64,000 bases of DNA from Vibrio aquaticus (GCF_003970385.1 NZ_RXZH01000012.1:1-64000); one strand, 5' to 3'. Shown: positions 38,830-50,949, counted from the stretch's first letter. Translations and numbers: made by a program. The notes: a model not told the origin generated them from the letters alone.

Positions 38830-40080
38830 ATGCAGTTTTCTAAGTTTGGTGAGAAATTTAATCAGTACTCAGGTATTACTCAGTTAATGGATGATTTGAA
38901 TGATGGTTTACGTACTCCGGGTGCCATCATGCTCGGTGGAGGTAACCCCGCCGCCATTCCAGCCATGCTCGATTACTTTCAGCAAACCAGTGAAGAGATG
39001 CTTGCCAGTGGAGAACTTGTCGCGGCCATGGCCAACTACGATGGCCCACAAGGTAAAGATGCGTTTGTTAAAGCACTCGCACAGCTGCTGAAAGATACCT
39101 ATGGTTGGGACATCTCAGAAAAGAACATCAGCTTAACCAACGGCAGCCAGAGTGGTTTTTTCTACCTATTTAACCTGCTCGCAGGTCAACAGCCGAATGG
39201 TTCACACAAAAAGATTCTACTGCCTCTAGCGCCTGAATATATTGGCTACGGTGACGCAGGTGTCGATGAGGACATCTTTGTTTCTTATCACCCAGAAATT
39301 GAACTGCTCGAGAATGGCCTATTTAAATACCACGTTGACTTTGAGCAACTGAAAGTCGATGACTCCGTAGCAGCGATTTGTGCCTCTCGTCCTACTAACC
39401 CAACCGGTAACGTACTGACTGACGAAGAAATCCATAAACTGGATAAGTTGGCGCGTGAGAACAACATTCCATTGATCATCGATAATGCCTACGGCTTGCC
39501 GTTCCCAAATATCATTTTTGAAGATGTTGAGCCGTTCTGGAATGAAAACACCATTCTATGTATGAGCCTATCTAAGCTTGGTTTGCCAGGTGTGCGCTGC
39601 GGTATTGTGATTGCGCGTGAAGAAGTCACCCAAGCGATGACCAACATGAATGGCATTATCAGCCTAGCGCCGGGAAGCTTAGGTCCAGCGATTGCCAATC
39701 GTATGATTGAGAAAGGCGATCTACTAGAGCTGAGTTCAAATGTCATCAAGCCGTTCTACCAACAGAAATCTCAACGTGCTGTTCAGCTCCTGCAAGAGGC
39801 GATTACCGATGAGCGCTTCCGTATTCACAAACCCGAAGGCGCTATCTTCCTTTGGTTATGGTTTGATGAGTTGCCTATCACCACAATGGAGCTCTACAAA
39901 CGCCTTAAAGCTCGTGGTGTATTGATTGTGCCTGGTGAGTATTTCTTTATTGGCCAAGAAGATGATTGGGAACACGCACGTCAGTGTCTGCGCATGAACT
40001 ATGTACAAGATGACGAGATGATGCAGAAAGGCATTAAGATGATTGCCGAAGAAGTTGAGAAAGCGTACCAACAAGGTTAG
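38830..40080 (+). CDS. avtA: valine-pyruvate aminotransferase
   Basis: AvtA is a fold-type I PLP enzyme that exchanges amino groups between valine and alanine (pyruvate). The 416-residue protein shows MLGGGNPAAIPAM near residue 34, the PLP-contacting NGSQSGFF, CASRPTNPTGNV, DNAYGLPFPN, and the PLP lysine in SLSKLGLPGVRCG. It complements the ilv operon as a second route to Val. It is a single gene with its own spacer; the promoter is not clear. Confidence 0.94.
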   Translation: MQFSKFGEKFNQYSGITQLMDDLNDGLRTPGAIMLGGGNPAAIPAMLDYFQQTSEEMLASGELVAAMANYDGPQGKDAFVKALAQLLKDTYGWDISEKNISLTNGSQSGFFYLFNLLAGQQPNGSHKKILLPLAPEYIGYGDAGVDEDIFVSYHPEIELLENGLFKYHVDFEQLKVDDSVAAICASRPTNPTGNVLTDEEIHKLDKLARENNIPLIIDNAYGLPFPNIIFEDVEPFWNENTILCMSLSKLGLPGVRCGIVIAREEVTQAMTNMNGIISLAPGSLGPAIANRMIEKGDLLELSSNVIKPFYQQKSQRAVQLLQEAITDERFRIHKPEGAIFLWLWFDELPITTMELYKRLKARGVLIVPGEYFFIGQEDDWEHARQCLRMNYVQDDEMMQKGIKMIAEEVEKAYQQG

Positions 40081-40091
40081 CACTTATCCGT

Positions 40092-40196
40092 GACCTGAAT
40101 AGCGATGGCTTTCCAAGTCGCTTGAGCAAGATTCATTACTAGGGATAAGCACAATTGCTATGTCTACGCATACTTGCCGCAATCGCTACACAGGTC
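40092..40196. repeat. large inverted repeat after avtA
   Basis: GACCTGAATAGCGAT (40092-40106) and ATCGCTACACAGGTC (40182-40196) are complementary at 13 of 15 positions. A second pair, CTTATCC near 40083 and GGATAAG near 40143, lies partly inside. It follows the avtA stop by 11 bp. It may be a 3' UTR structure or a repeat unit; I do not recognise the family. Confidence 0.55.
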
Positions 40197-40218
40197 GCGT
40201 ATATCCCATCGAGCTAGA

Positions 40219-40265
40219 TACAAAAAAAGAGCACCGCCTTTTTCAAGGTAAGGGTGCTCTTTCAC
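40219..40265. terminator. bidirectional terminator between avtA and ibpA
   Basis: AAAAAAAGAGCACC pairs with GGTGCTCTTT, and an inner CCTT/AAGG pair extends the stem. A-tract and T-tract flank it, so it can end both avtA and ibpA. Confidence 0.88.
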
Positions 40266-40307
40266 TCTTATTCCCGACATATTCTGGCTAGTTAAAGCCT
40301 GTGGTGA

Positions 40308-40742
40308 TTAACCTTCGATTAGGTTATTGCCACCAATCGCAATTTTACGTGGCTGCATTGCTTCTGGGATTTCGCGCTCTAGGTCAATATGAAGTAGACC
40401 ATTTTCCATGCTTGCACCCACCACTTTTACGTAGTCTGCTAGCTGGAATTTACGTTCGAAATCACGCTCTGCGATACCTTGGTATACGTAGGTCTTTTCA
40501 GCTTCTGTTTTACGCTCCCCCTTCACGATCAACATATTTTCTTTTTGAGTAAGGTCTAGCTGATCTTCAGCAAAGCCTGCAACTGCCATAGTAATACGGT
40601 AGTTGTTCTCATCTTTTTGCTCGATGTTGTAAGGAGGGTAACCGCCAGAAGTGTTCTTCGATGTGTTCGCTTCCATCATGTTGAATAGACGATCGAAGCC
40701 AATTGCGTTGCGGTAAAGTGGAGTGAAATCTACAGTTCTCAT
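40308..40742 (-). CDS. ibpA: small heat-shock chaperone IbpA (Hsp20)
   Basis: IbpA holds unfolded proteins in aggregates for later rescue by DnaK/ClpB. The 144-residue protein has the enterobacterial N-terminus [20 protein letters not shown], an alpha-crystallin domain (about residues 38-125, with AGFAEDQL and the [10 protein letters not shown] core) and a C-terminal IAI anchor. Only one ibp gene is present. AAGGA lies 7 nt before the ATG. The gene has a sigma-32 promoter about 250 bp upstream and a long leader. Confidence 0.95.
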   Translation of the reverse strand: MRTVDFTPLYRNAIGFDRLFNMMEANTSKNTSGGYPPYNIEQKDENNYRITMAVAGFAEDQLDLTQKENMLIVKGERKTEAEKTYVYQGIAERDFERKFQLADYVKVVGASMENGLLHIDLEREIPEAMQPRKIAIGGNNLIEG

Positions 40743-40978
40743 AATGCTATCCTTTTAGTAAGCAATAGTCCTAGTCGTGAGTTTGCGCGAATCTACTTTG
40801 TATAGATTGCTGCCGACTAAGGGATTTATCCTCTACTCCTCGGGCTCTGTTAGCGCTGGGACGTAGTAATAAATCGATTAAATTGTGCGCCTCTAAAGTC
40901 ATCCTCTCTTGAGCGATGCCTTATTAGCGAATCCAGAGGTCTGTTTCTTCTCTCTTGAGCAAGACAGCTTCCCTCTTC
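40743..40978 (-). promoter_or_regulatory. ibpA leader of about 235 nt with internal repeats
   Basis: The region from the inferred transcription start to the ATG has no coding frame. It contains CTCTCTTGAGC twice (plus-strand 40904-40914 and 40950-40960), and a related CTCCCTCTTGAGGATGACG block stands outside it at about 41072. The leader is longer than the roughly 100 nt usual for ibpA. Confidence 0.5.
40746..40772 (-). promoter_or_regulatory. candidate ROSE-like RNA thermometer at the ibpA start
   Basis: On the minus strand TTGCT, then a short loop, then AAGGA and AGCAT precede the ATG. A UUGCU-type sequence pairing across the ribosome site is the hallmark of the ROSE family that controls ibp genes. 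UGCU can also pair with AGCA, placing AAGGA in the loop. Fold energy was not computed. Confidence 0.5.
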
Positions 40979-40986
40979 ACAAATAG

Positions 40987-41015
40987 ATATGTGGTTGAGG
41001 AAAATTAGTTTCAAG
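40987..41015 (-). promoter_or_regulatory. sigma-32 heat-shock promoter of ibpA
   Basis: On the minus strand CTTGAAA (41009-41015) and CCACATAT (40987-40994) are 14 bp apart. The sigma-32 consensus is CTTGAAA, 11-16 bp, CCCCATNT, so only one position of the -10 differs. Confidence 0.9.
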
Positions 41016-41039
41016 GGATCGGATTAAAAAATTTTCACT

Positions 41040-41093
41040 ACGCTTCTAGAGATCCCCAACTCGGTCGTTCCTCCCTCTTGAGGATGACGCTCC
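41040..41093. repeat. partial copy of a dispersed Vibrio repeat
   Basis: The stretch with AGAGATCCC, TCGTTCCTC and GAGGATGACG shares elements and their order with the 93-bp unit at 32336-32428 but is shorter and less symmetrical. It lies between the ibpA promoter and the gyrB terminator. Confidence 0.5.
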
Positions 41094-41126
41094 AGCCAAT
41101 TGAAAAATAGTTAAATATCCACTGAT

Positions 41127-41162
41127 ACAAAAAAGCACCGTCCAATGGACAGTGCTTTTAAT
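41127..41162 (-). terminator. terminator of gyrB
   Basis: AAAAGCAC-C-GTCC-AAT-GGAC-A-GTGCTTTT forms a long stem with one mismatch; on the minus strand it ends in a T-tract. It lies 30 bp after the gyrB stop and closes the dnaA-dnaN-recF-gyrB run. Confidence 0.88.
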
Positions 41163-41191
41163 AGTTTAGGATTCTTTATAACTAAAGAAAT

Positions 41192-43612
<2,421 letters not shown>

Positions 43613-43622
43613 TTATCTTCCG

Positions 43623-44705
43623 CTATATATTTTGCTCTATTGTGCCATGTTCCACATGGAACATCCTGCCATTTTCATCTCGCATATCAGCAATCTGACT
43701 GTCAGTAATAGAGCTTACAAAAACTTGAGCCCCCGTCTCTTTCAAGCAGTCTGCTAGACGCTTACGACGTTGGCTATCTAATTCAGAGGCAAAGTCATCA
43801 ATTAAGTAGATGCATTGCTTGCCCGTCATCTCAGTCAGGTGCTGCCCTTGCGCGACACGCAGTGCACACACCATCAACTTTAACTGACCTCGTGACAGCA
43901 CATCTTCAACTGGTGTGCCATTCACTTTGATGCGTAAATCGGCTTTATTAGGCCCACTGAAGGTGTAGCCGAGTGCCTGATCACGCTCGAAATTCTTTTC
44001 TAGTAATTCTTGGTAAGGGGTGTCTTTGTCCCAACCTCGATAATACTTTAATTGGATATCAAATTCTGGCAAAAACTCTTGGCAGATTTGCTCCGCTTTG
44101 ACTTTCATTTGTTCAACGTAAGTCGCTCGCCATTGACTGATGTTTTCAGCCAACCTTGCCATCTCTTGATCCCAATAACTGAGCTCTCGATAGCTAGAGG
44201 CGGTTTTTAATAATGCATTGCGCTGCTTGTTAAGACGTTTAAATCGTCCCCACGCATCGTAGAATGCCGACTCGGTGTGAAAAACTCCCCAGTCGATAAA
44301 TGAACGTCTGTGCTTCGGCCCATCGGTCAGCAAATCAAACCCTTCAGGGTGAATCAACTGAAGTGGTAGAACCTGCGCCAGTTGTGCCAATTTTTGGCCA
44401 GATTGACCGCCTATTTTAACCTCTGTTGAGCCGTCACGCTGCTTATTAATGCCAATTGGTAGCTCAAATTGATCCGAGTTCAAAAAACGACCATGAACAA
44501 ACAGTTCATTGCACTCATTTTGAATCACTCTGCCGGTCAATGAGCTCTTGAATGAGCGGCCATGGCCCAAGAGGTAAATAGCTTCTAAGACACTGGTTTT
44601 GCCACTGCCATTCGGCCCAATAAGAAAGTTAAAGCCTGCTGACAGGTTAATGTCACAGGCTTCGATGTTTCTAAACTGTTTTATAATAAGACGAGAAAGC
44701 GGCAT
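43623..44705 (-). CDS. recF: recombination protein RecF
   Basis: RecF, with RecOR, loads RecA at gapped DNA. It is an SMC/ABC-type ATPase of 360 residues: Walker [15 protein letters not shown] (about 31-44), signature [17 protein letters not shown], Walker [12 protein letters not shown]. It begins 1 nt after the dnaN stop, as expected for the conserved dnaN-recF-gyrB operon. The C-terminal codons for MFHVEH contain a parS-like sequence (see findings). Confidence 0.97.
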   Translation of the reverse strand: MPLSRLIIKQFRNIEACDINLSAGFNFLIGPNGSGKTSVLEAIYLLGHGRSFKSSLTGRVIQNECNELFVHGRFLNSDQFELPIGINKQRDGSTEVKIGGQSGQKLAQLAQVLPLQLIHPEGFDLLTDGPKHRRSFIDWGVFHTESAFYDAWGRFKRLNKQRNALLKTASSYRELSYWDQEMARLAENISQWRATYVEQMKVKAEQICQEFLPEFDIQLKYYRGWDKDTPYQELLEKNFERDQALGYTFSGPNKADLRIKVNGTPVEDVLSRGQLKLMVCALRVAQGQHLTEMTGKQCIYLIDDFASELDSQRRKRLADCLKETGAQVFVSSITDSQIADMRDENGRMFHVEHGTIEQNI

Positions 44706-44706
44706 G

Positions 44707-45807
44707 CTAGAGTCGAATCGGCATTACCACGTACATGGCACTGTCATCATCCGCATTTTCTATCAGCGCACTGGCATTGGCGTCTGACATCGATACGCGA
44801 ACCTTTTCACAGCGCAAGGTATTCAGAACATCTAAGACATAGCTGACGTTGAAACCTATCTCAATAGGCTCTCCCTCGAAGCTAACATCCAGCATCTCTT
44901 CTGCTTCTTCTTGCTCTGGGTTATTGGCCGTAATGCGCATTTCTGTGTCCGCTAAGTTCACACGAACACCGCGGAATTTTTCATTGGATAGAATCGCAGC
45001 ACGTGAAAAGGCTGAACGTAACTCATCACAGCTTGCTTCTAGCGTTTTGCTGGTGCTTTGCGGCATTACGCGGCGGTAGTCAGGGAATCGACCATCCACC
45101 AGCTTAGAGGTAAACACGTAGTTGTTCACTTCCGCACGAACGTTTGAGCTACCGATTTGCAGAACCACAGGCTGCTCTGGTGCATCAAGCAATTTCACAA
45201 GCTCTAAAACGCCTTTACGTGGCACGATAATTTGCTTTTGTGCGAAATCCGCACCCAGTTGTGTTTGCGATACCGCCATACGGTGGCCATCGGTGGCAAC
45301 ACTGCGCAGTGTCGAACCATCAATCTCAAACAACATACCGTTGAGGTAGTAACGCACGTCTTGGTTTGCCATTGAGAATTGTGTTTTCTCGACCAAACCA
45401 CGAAGTTCAGCTTGAGTCAGTGATACTTCAACTTCACTCTGCCAATCTTCAATATTTGGAAAGTCATTCGCAGAGATGGTGGATAGAGAGAATCGGCTGC
45501 GACCAGAACGAACTTGTACACGATCACCTTCTAGAACAAAAGTGATCACAGAATCGTCTGGTAGGCCACGACAGATATCAAGGAACTTACGCGAAGGAAC
45601 CGTGATACTACCCGCTTCAAATTCGCCTTCCAAAGTAACGCGGCTGATCAGCTCAACTTCGAGGTCTGTCGCCGTCATTGATAGCACGTTGTCTTCTACT
45701 TTTAACAGCAAATTACCTAATACAGGCAAAGTAGGACGGCCACCCAGTGCACCCGAAACTTGTTGAAGGGGTTTCAGCAGGTGACTACGCTCAATGGAAA
45801 ATTTCAT
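44707..45807 (-). CDS. dnaN: DNA polymerase III sliding clamp (beta)
   Basis: DnaN forms the dimeric ring that tethers Pol III to DNA. The 366-residue length is normal. The three repeated clamp domains are visible by N-terminal [19 protein letters not shown], the middle [10 protein letters not shown], and the C-terminal YVVMPIRL. The terminal MPxRL hydrophobic-pocket end is exactly the family one. It lies 71 bp downstream of dnaA on the same strand. Confidence 0.98.
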   Translation of the reverse strand: MKFSIERSHLLKPLQQVSGALGGRPTLPVLGNLLLKVEDNVLSMTATDLEVELISRVTLEGEFEAGSITVPSRKFLDICRGLPDDSVITFVLEGDRVQVRSGRSRFSLSTISANDFPNIEDWQSEVEVSLTQAELRGLVEKTQFSMANQDVRYYLNGMLFEIDGSTLRSVATDGHRMAVSQTQLGADFAQKQIIVPRKGVLELVKLLDAPEQPVVLQIGSSNVRAEVNNYVFTSKLVDGRFPDYRRVMPQSTSKTLEASCDELRSAFSRAAILSNEKFRGVRVNLADTEMRITANNPEQEEAEEMLDVSFEGEPIEIGFNVSYVLDVLNTLRCEKVRVSMSDANASALIENADDDSAMYVVMPIRL

Positions 45808-45878
45808 AGGATGCTCTTAATCCGAATTCGTTGGTGATTTCGTTGCTTAGAATACTGCTTATCGCACAAGAGTGCGAC

Positions 45879-47285
45879 TTAAGAAGACAAAGTACGAATC
45901 AGGTTCGAGTAATCTTCTTTGATGTCGTGGCTTTCTTCACGCAGTTGCTCAATCTTACGGCAAGCGTGTAGAACCGTCGTATGGTCTCGACCACCAAATG
46001 CATCACCAATCTCAGGCAAGCTGTGGTTAGTCAGCTCTTTAGCAAGCGCCATCGCTAACTGACGAGGGCGTGCCACTGAACGAGAACGACGCTTCGATAA
46101 AAGGTCAGCGACTTTAATCTTGTAGTATTCCGCGACCGTCTTTTGGATGTTATCGATGGTGACAAGCTTCTCTTGCAGAGCAAGCAAATCACGCAATGCT
46201 TCACGCACAAAGTCGATAGTAATCGGACGACCGGTGAAGTTGGCATTGGCAATCACACGGTTCAGCGCACCTTCCAGCTCACGAACGTTTGAACGCAGAC
46301 GTTTTGCAATAAAGAACGCCACTTCGTCAGCAAGGTGAATTTGGTGATCTTCCGCTTTTTTCATCAAGATCGCGACGCGCGTTTCAAGCTCAGGTGGCTC
46401 GATCGCAACGGTTAGACCCCAACCAAAACGAGATTTTAGACGATCTTCTACGCCGCTGATCTCTTTCGGATAACGGTCAGAAGTCAGAATGATCTGTTGG
46501 TTGCCCTCAAGGAGTGCGTTAAACGTATGGAAGAACTCTTCCTGCGAACGCTCTTTGTTGGCAAAAAATTGGATATCATCGATCAATAACGCATCAACAC
46601 TACGGTAGTAACGCTTAAACTCTTCAATCGCGTTGTTTTGCAATGCTTTCACCATGTCTTGCACAAAACGCTCAGAGTGCATGTAAACCACTTTTGCGTT
46701 TGGCTTGTTATCGACAATGGCGTTACCCACCGCATGCAATAAGTGCGTTTTACCTAAGCCCGTGCCACCGTATAAAAACAGTGGGTTATAAGCCGAGCCT
46801 GGGTTATCTGATACCTGACGTGCCGCCGCTAAACCTAGTTGGTTCGATTTACCTTCAACGAAGTTAGTGAACTTATGTTTTGGGTTTACATTTGAGCGGT
46901 GATTGATATCAGCAATCGCTTGAGCGTCATCGTCCCAAGTTTTATGAACAGGCTTACGAGCTTGCAGTTGTGCCGGTGCTGAGGATTCTGCCGCCACATC
47001 GGCCGGAGTACGCTTAGGTGCTGGCTTTGGTGCCGCTACAGGGCGACTACCCACTTCAAAACGTAAGCTTGGTACATCATTGCCACAGTACTCTTGAAGC
47101 AGACGATTGATGCTGTTTAAGTACTTATCACGCACCCAATCAAGCACGAAGCGGTTTGGGGCAAAAAGAGTGAGTGTATTGTCATTGAGCTCCGCTTGTA
47201 ACGGACGAACCCACATGCTGAATTCAGTAGCTGGTAGCTCTTCTTGAAGCTGTTGCAAACATTGCAACCAAAGCGAAGATGACAC
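45879..47285 (-). CDS. dnaA: chromosomal replication initiator DnaA
   Basis: DnaA binds the boxes at oriC and opens the origin. The 468-residue protein has domain I (residues 1-80, [20 protein letters not shown]), a Pro/Ala linker (about 80-130), the AAA+ domain with Walker [17 protein letters not shown] and Walker [10 protein letters not shown], and domain IV with the DnaA-box helix [15 protein letters not shown]. The start is GTG, next to a G-rich ribosome site. oriC lies 7.3 kb away, not beside dnaA, as in enterobacteria and vibrios. Confidence 0.98.
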   Translation of the reverse strand: MSSSLWLQCLQQLQEELPATEFSMWVRPLQAELNDNTLTLFAPNRFVLDWVRDKYLNSINRLLQEYCGNDVPSLRFEVGSRPVAAPKPAPKRTPADVAAESSAPAQLQARKPVHKTWDDDAQAIADINHRSNVNPKHKFTNFVEGKSNQLGLAAARQVSDNPGSAYNPLFLYGGTGLGKTHLLHAVGNAIVDNKPNAKVVYMHSERFVQDMVKALQNNAIEEFKRYYRSVDALLIDDIQFFANKERSQEEFFHTFNALLEGNQQIILTSDRYPKEISGVEDRLKSRFGWGLTVAIEPPELETRVAILMKKAEDHQIHLADEVAFFIAKRLRSNVRELEGALNRVIANANFTGRPITIDFVREALRDLLALQEKLVTIDNIQKTVAEYYKIKVADLLSKRRSRSVARPRQLAMALAKELTNHSLPEIGDAFGGRDHTTVLHACRKIEQLREESHDIKEDYSNLIRTLSS

Positions 47286-47684
47286 GGTGCCCCCACTCGA
47301 AGTTATTGATCGGAAAAGATTGGCAATTTTACCTGTTGATAACCAAGATCGCCAGCAAATGATCGGTGATCCAGTGAATAAGATCTAAGTTATTCACAAT
47401 ATTTTCGACATTATTCGGTGGATCCCCACACCCTGCCCCATTTTTACCCACACTTTGATCCACAAATGGGCAATATCGTCGAGATCGTCTTGCTGGTGAT
47501 AACTCTGTGCATGAAAATTTTTCTTACCCGCTTTTTTTCGTCTTTTCTTGCTCCTATTCGTCTAACTAAATAGAGCAAAAAATCAACCTTATTACTCTAC
47601 TGTCTAGGTTATTGCACTTGGTTATTTATCTAATGATGTAAAGAGACAGTAGTATTTATCCCCATAATTATATGGAGTTGTACT
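47286..47684. promoter_or_regulatory. dnaA promoter region with DnaA boxes and GATC sites
   Basis: The 399-bp spacer between dnaA (-) and the ABC transporter (+) carries a DnaA box TTATTCACA (47390-47398), a near box TTATCAACA on the minus strand (47334-47342), and eight GATC sites in 47308-47486. This fits DnaA autoregulation and SeqA/Dam control. No gene is seen; the right part (47500-47680) is AT-rich and should hold the transporter promoter. Confidence 0.7.
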
Positions 47685-48431
47685 ATGAAAAACTGGATTA
47701 AGGCTGCCGTTGCAGCTATCGCGCTTTCTGCTGCCACTGTTCAAGCGGCGACTGAGGTTAAAGTCGGCATGTCTGGCCGTTATTTCCCATTCACATTTGT
47801 TCAGCAAGATAAACTGCAAGGCTTTGAAGTGGACTTATGGGATGAGATCGGTAAACGTAATGACTACCAAGTAGAATACGTAACGGCTAACTTCTCTGGT
47901 TTATTCGGCTTACTAGAAACAGGCCGTATTGATACGATTTCAAACCAAATCACCATGACGGATGCACGTAAGGCGAAATACCTATTTGCGGACCCATACG
48001 TGGTCGATGGTGCACAGATTACGGTTCGTAAAGGCAACAGCGAAATCAAAGGTGTGGATGATCTGTCAGGTAAGACTGTTGCGGTTAACCTAGGTTCGAA
48101 CTTTGAACAACTACTGCGTGACTACGATAAAGACGGTAAGATCAACATTAAGACTTACGATACAGGTATCGAGCACGATGTCGCACTTGGCCGCGCGGAT
48201 GCGTTTGTCATGGATCGCCTATCGGCACTTGAGTTGATCAAAAAGACCGGCTTACCATTGCAACTTGCGGGCGAACCGTTTGAAACCATTCAAAATGCTT
48301 GGCCTTTTGTAAACAACGCAAACGGTAAGAAACTGCAAGCAGAAGTTAACCAAGCACTTGCAGCAATGCGTGCAGACGGTACTCTGGCAACTATCTCTGA
48401 AAAATGGTTTGGTGCTGATATCACCAAATAG
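47685..48431 (+). CDS. amino-acid ABC transporter substrate-binding protein
   Basis: A 248-residue periplasmic binding protein of the family-3 (cystine/polar amino acid) type. Signal peptide cleavage is near VQA-AT (residue 22). Ligand-site blocks VGMSGRYFPFTF, GFEVDLWDEIGKR and FDTISNQITMT-like DTISNQITMTDARK are visible. The nearest named relatives are cystine binders (TcyJ/FliY) but substrate is uncertain. The permease and ATPase genes follow after a hairpin. Confidence 0.88.
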   Translation: MKNWIKAAVAAIALSAATVQAATEVKVGMSGRYFPFTFVQQDKLQGFEVDLWDEIGKRNDYQVEYVTANFSGLFGLLETGRIDTISNQITMTDARKAKYLFADPYVVDGAQITVRKGNSEIKGVDDLSGKTVAVNLGSNFEQLLRDYDKDGKINIKTYDTGIEHDVALGRADAFVMDRLSALELIKKTGLPLQLAGEPFETIQNAWPFVNNANGKKLQAEVNQALAAMRADGTLATISEKWFGADITK

Positions 48432-48485
48432 GTCGCTCACGACACACGACGTCCGTTCTTACTATCGTTAGGCTTGGACTTACTT

Positions 48486-48528
48486 AACCCACTGCTCTCC
48501 TTCCTTTGCAGTGGGTTTTGCTTTTTTA
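48486..48528 (+). terminator. attenuating terminator between binding protein and permease
   Basis: AACCCACTGC (48486-48495) pairs perfectly with GCAGTGGGTT (48508-48517), followed by TTGCTTTTTTATT. Such intra-operon hairpins keep the binding protein mRNA more abundant than that of the membrane parts. Confidence 0.85.
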
Positions 48529-48558
48529 TTCTTGTGATTTATTTTTTTGGAACACGTT

Positions 48559-49230
48559 ATGGGATTCGATTTTAACTACATGCTGGACCTGATGCCGATA
48601 CTGCTTAAGTATCTCGGCACAACCATAGAAATGGCCACCTGGGGTTTGGTTTTTTCTCTGATTTTGTCGGTCATTTTGGCGAATATCCGTGTTTTTCGCG
48701 TTCCTGTTCTCGATCAACTTAGCCAACTCTACATCAGCTTCTTCCGCGGTACACCGCTGCTCGTTCAGCTATTTCTCCTTTACTATGGTCTACCGCAGGT
48801 TTTCCCGTTTTTAGTCGGCCTTGATGCCTTCAGTGCGGCAGTTATTGGTTTAACACTCCACTTTGCGGCGTATATGGCCGAAAGTATTCGAGCCGCGATT
48901 ATTGGTATTGATCGCAGCCAAATGGAAGCGAGCCTTTCTGTGGGCATGACCACCACCCAAGCGATGCGCCGAGTAATCCTACCGCAAGCAACACGTGTCG
49001 CTCTCCCTTCGCTAATGAACTACTTCATCGATATGATCAAATCGACCTCGCTCGCGTTCACACTGGGTGTGGCTGAAATCATGGCTAAAGCGCAAATGGA
49101 GGCTTCTTCGAGCTTCCGCTTCTTTGAGGCTTTCCTCGCTGTTGCCCTAATCTATTGGGGAGTGGTCGTCATCCTAACCCGCGTGCAAATTTGGGCAGAA
49201 GCGAAACTGAATAAGGCGTATGTACGATGA
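48559..49230 (+). CDS. amino-acid ABC transporter permease
   Basis: A 223-residue inner-membrane permease of the HisM family (polar amino acids), with about five hydrophobic helices. The EAA loop that contacts the ATPase is [40 protein letters not shown] near residue 58 is the family signature. I start at ATG 48559 with GGA upstream; an in-frame TTG at 48547 is less likely. It overlaps the ATPase gene by 4 nt (ATGA). Confidence 0.92.
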   Translation: MGFDFNYMLDLMPILLKYLGTTIEMATWGLVFSLILSVILANIRVFRVPVLDQLSQLYISFFRGTPLLVQLFLLYYGLPQVFPFLVGLDAFSAAVIGLTLHFAAYMAESIRAAIIGIDRSQMEASLSVGMTTTQAMRRVILPQATRVALPSLMNYFIDMIKSTSLAFTLGVAEIMAKAQMEASSSFRFFEAFLAVALIYWGVVVILTRVQIWAEAKLNKAYVR

Positions 49231-49964
49231 TTAAATTAGACAATATTCATAAGCGCTTCGGTGACACTGAAGTGCTGAAAGGAATAGACCTAGAGATTGA
49301 CCAAGGTGAAATCATCGTCATTATTGGTTCAAGCGGCACAGGTAAATCGACATTGCTCCGCACGGTCAACTTCCTAGAAAGCGCCGACAAAGGAACCATT
49401 ACTATTGATGATGTCCGTGTCGATGCAGAAAAGCACACAAAATCCGAAGTGCTCGCACTGCGACGTAAAACTGGGTTTGTTTTCCAAAGCTACGCACTGT
49501 TTGCTCACATGACAGCAAGACAAAATATTGCTGAAGGCCTGATCACAGTACGTGGATGGAAAAAATCCGATGCCTTGGCTCGTGCTCAAGCGATCTTAGA
49601 TGACATTGGTTTGGGCGATAAAGGTGACAGTTATCCAGCCGCACTGTCAGGTGGCCAACAACAGCGTGTGGGTATCGGACGTGCAATGGCTCTTCAACCA
49701 GAACTGCTGTTATTTGATGAGCCAACATCGGCACTCGACCCGGAATGGGTTGGAGAAGTTCTTAATTTAATGAAGGACTTAGCAACAAAACATCAGACCA
49801 TGCTGGTGGTCACGCATGAAATGCAATTTGCCAAAGAGGTCGCGGATCGCGTGATCTTTATGGCAGAAGGCAACATTGTAGAGCAAGGTTCTCCACAGGA
49901 TATTTTTGGTAATCCACAGGATCCTCGCTTGAAGAAGTTCCTTCGACAAGTCGGTGCTGAATAA
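49227..49964 (+). CDS. amino-acid ABC transporter ATP-binding protein
   Basis: The 245-residue ATPase of the transporter: Walker [12 protein letters not shown] (about 33-43), Q-loop [12 protein letters not shown], signature [16 protein letters not shown], Walker [15 protein letters not shown] and the switch His in VVTHEMQFA. It resembles GlnQ/TcyN-type proteins. It begins inside the permease stop codon, so the two are coupled. Confidence 0.93.
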   Translation: MIKLDNIHKRFGDTEVLKGIDLEIDQGEIIVIIGSSGTGKSTLLRTVNFLESADKGTITIDDVRVDAEKHTKSEVLALRRKTGFVFQSYALFAHMTARQNIAEGLITVRGWKKSDALARAQAILDDIGLGDKGDSYPAALSGGQQQRVGIGRAMALQPELLLFDEPTSALDPEWVGEVLNLMKDLATKHQTMLVVTHEMQFAKEVADRVIFMAEGNIVEQGSPQDIFGNPQDPRLKKFLRQVGAE

Positions 49965-49991
49965 AGATCTCGCATGAGGATCGTTTGATCC

Positions 49992-50019
49992 TTGAGATTT
50001 TGCTCACACTACGTATAAT
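49992..50019 (+). promoter_or_regulatory. upstream rpmH promoter
   Basis: TTGAGA (49992-49997) and a perfect TATAAT (50014-50019) are 16 bp apart. Confidence 0.7.
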
Positions 50020-50071
50020 CGCTCGGCCGGAATTTTGACTCACTTTCACCTATTTTACTGTCGCTCAAAGA

Positions 50072-50100
50072 TTGACAGTTTATGTGACTGTGATTACAAT
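50072..50100 (+). promoter_or_regulatory. main rpmH promoter
   Basis: A perfect TTGACA (50072-50077) and TACAAT (50095-50100) are 17 bp apart. A hairpin GCCTCT-TTGTTG-AGAGGC lies in the leader just after it. The leader then runs about 110 nt to rpmH. Confidence 0.85.
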
Positions 50101-50213
50101 TCCGCCTCTTTGTTGAGAGGCGTCGGTTTGTCCTCTTTATATATAAAGAAGACGTTAGTGCCCACGCCGGGTTAACATTGACCTAAAACTACTGATCAGT
50201 AAAGGTATTTATC

Positions 50214-50348
50214 ATGAAACGCACTTTTCAACCTTCAGTTCTAAAGCGCAAGCGTACTCACGGTTTCCGTGCACGTATGGCTACTAAGAACGGTCGTGCA
50301 ACAATCAACGCACGTCGCGCTAAAGGCCGTAAGCGTCTTTCTAAGTAA
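50214..50348 (+). CDS. rpmH: 50S ribosomal protein L34
   Basis: L34 is a 44-residue, very basic ribosomal protein: [20 protein letters not shown] then [20 protein letters not shown] and RLSK. Sequence and length match the family exactly. It is short enough to be missed by ORF callers. It leads the conserved rpmH-rnpA-yidD-yidC cluster, 12 nt before rnpA. Confidence 0.97.
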   Translation: MKRTFQPSVLKRKRTHGFRARMATKNGRATINARRAKGRKRLSK

Positions 50349-50360
50349 TCTTCGATTATT

Positions 50361-50717
50361 TTGAATACGTACGCGTTCAATCGGGAGTTACGCTTGTTAA
50401 CTCCCGAGCATTATCAAAATGTCTTCCAGCAAGCTCACCGAGCTGGCTCACCTCATTTCACCATCATTGCTCGTAAAAATAGCCTATCTCATCCTCGACT
50501 AGGTTTAGCCGTTCCCAAGAAACAGATTAAAACAGCCGTTGGCCGTAATCGTTTTAAGCGCCTTGCTCGTGAAAGCTTTCGTAACAATCAACATCAACTT
50601 GCACGCAAAGATTATGTTGTTATTGCCAAGAAAAGCGCGCAAGATCTCAGCAATGAAGAAATTTTCAAACTGTTTGATAAATTATGGCAGCGCCTGTCTC
50701 GCCCTTCACGCGGGTAG
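50361..50717 (+). CDS. rnpA: ribonuclease P protein component
   Basis: RnpA is the protein cofactor of RNase P, which trims tRNA 5' ends. The 118-residue protein shows the RNR motif in [16 protein letters not shown], and the N-terminus [19 protein letters not shown] is family-like. It starts with TTG, with no clear ribosome site, 12 nt after rpmH, so coupled translation is likely. Its end overlaps yidD by 34 nt in another frame. Confidence 0.95.
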   Translation: MNTYAFNRELRLLTPEHYQNVFQQAHRAGSPHFTIIARKNSLSHPRLGLAVPKKQIKTAVGRNRFKRLARESFRNNQHQLARKDYVVIAKKSAQDLSNEEIFKLFDKLWQRLSRPSRG

Positions 50718-50947
50718 CAATCGGATTCGTTCGATTTTATCAAGGCTTTATTAGTCCGCTCCTTGGACCACGTTGTCGTTTTTCCCCAACTTGCTCTACT
50801 TATGCCCTAGAAGCGTTGAAAGCTCACGGTTTTGTAAAAGGGTGTTGGTTATCAAGCAAACGTCTATTAAAATGCAATCCTTTAAATACGAAGGGTTGGA
50901 CATACGATCCCGTACCACCAGTCCAACAACAAGACAGAGATAAATAA
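50684..50947 (+). CDS. yidD: membrane protein insertion efficiency factor YidD
   Basis: An 87-residue protein with an amphipathic membrane-associated N-terminus and conserved Cys-rich block [23 protein letters not shown]. It is thought to help YidC-dependent insertion. It overlaps rnpA by 34 nt and ends 2 nt before yidC, so the four genes are tightly packed. Confidence 0.94.
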   Translation: MAAPVSPFTRVAIGFVRFYQGFISPLLGPRCRFSPTCSTYALEALKAHGFVKGCWLSSKRLLKCNPLNTKGWTYDPVPPVQQQDRDK

Positions 50948-50949
50948 CG

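Noticed and set aside
40301-40552. Plus-strand frame opposite ibpA
   Set aside because: Shadow of the ibpA coding sequence; the bidirectional terminator just upstream would prevent its transcription from avtA.
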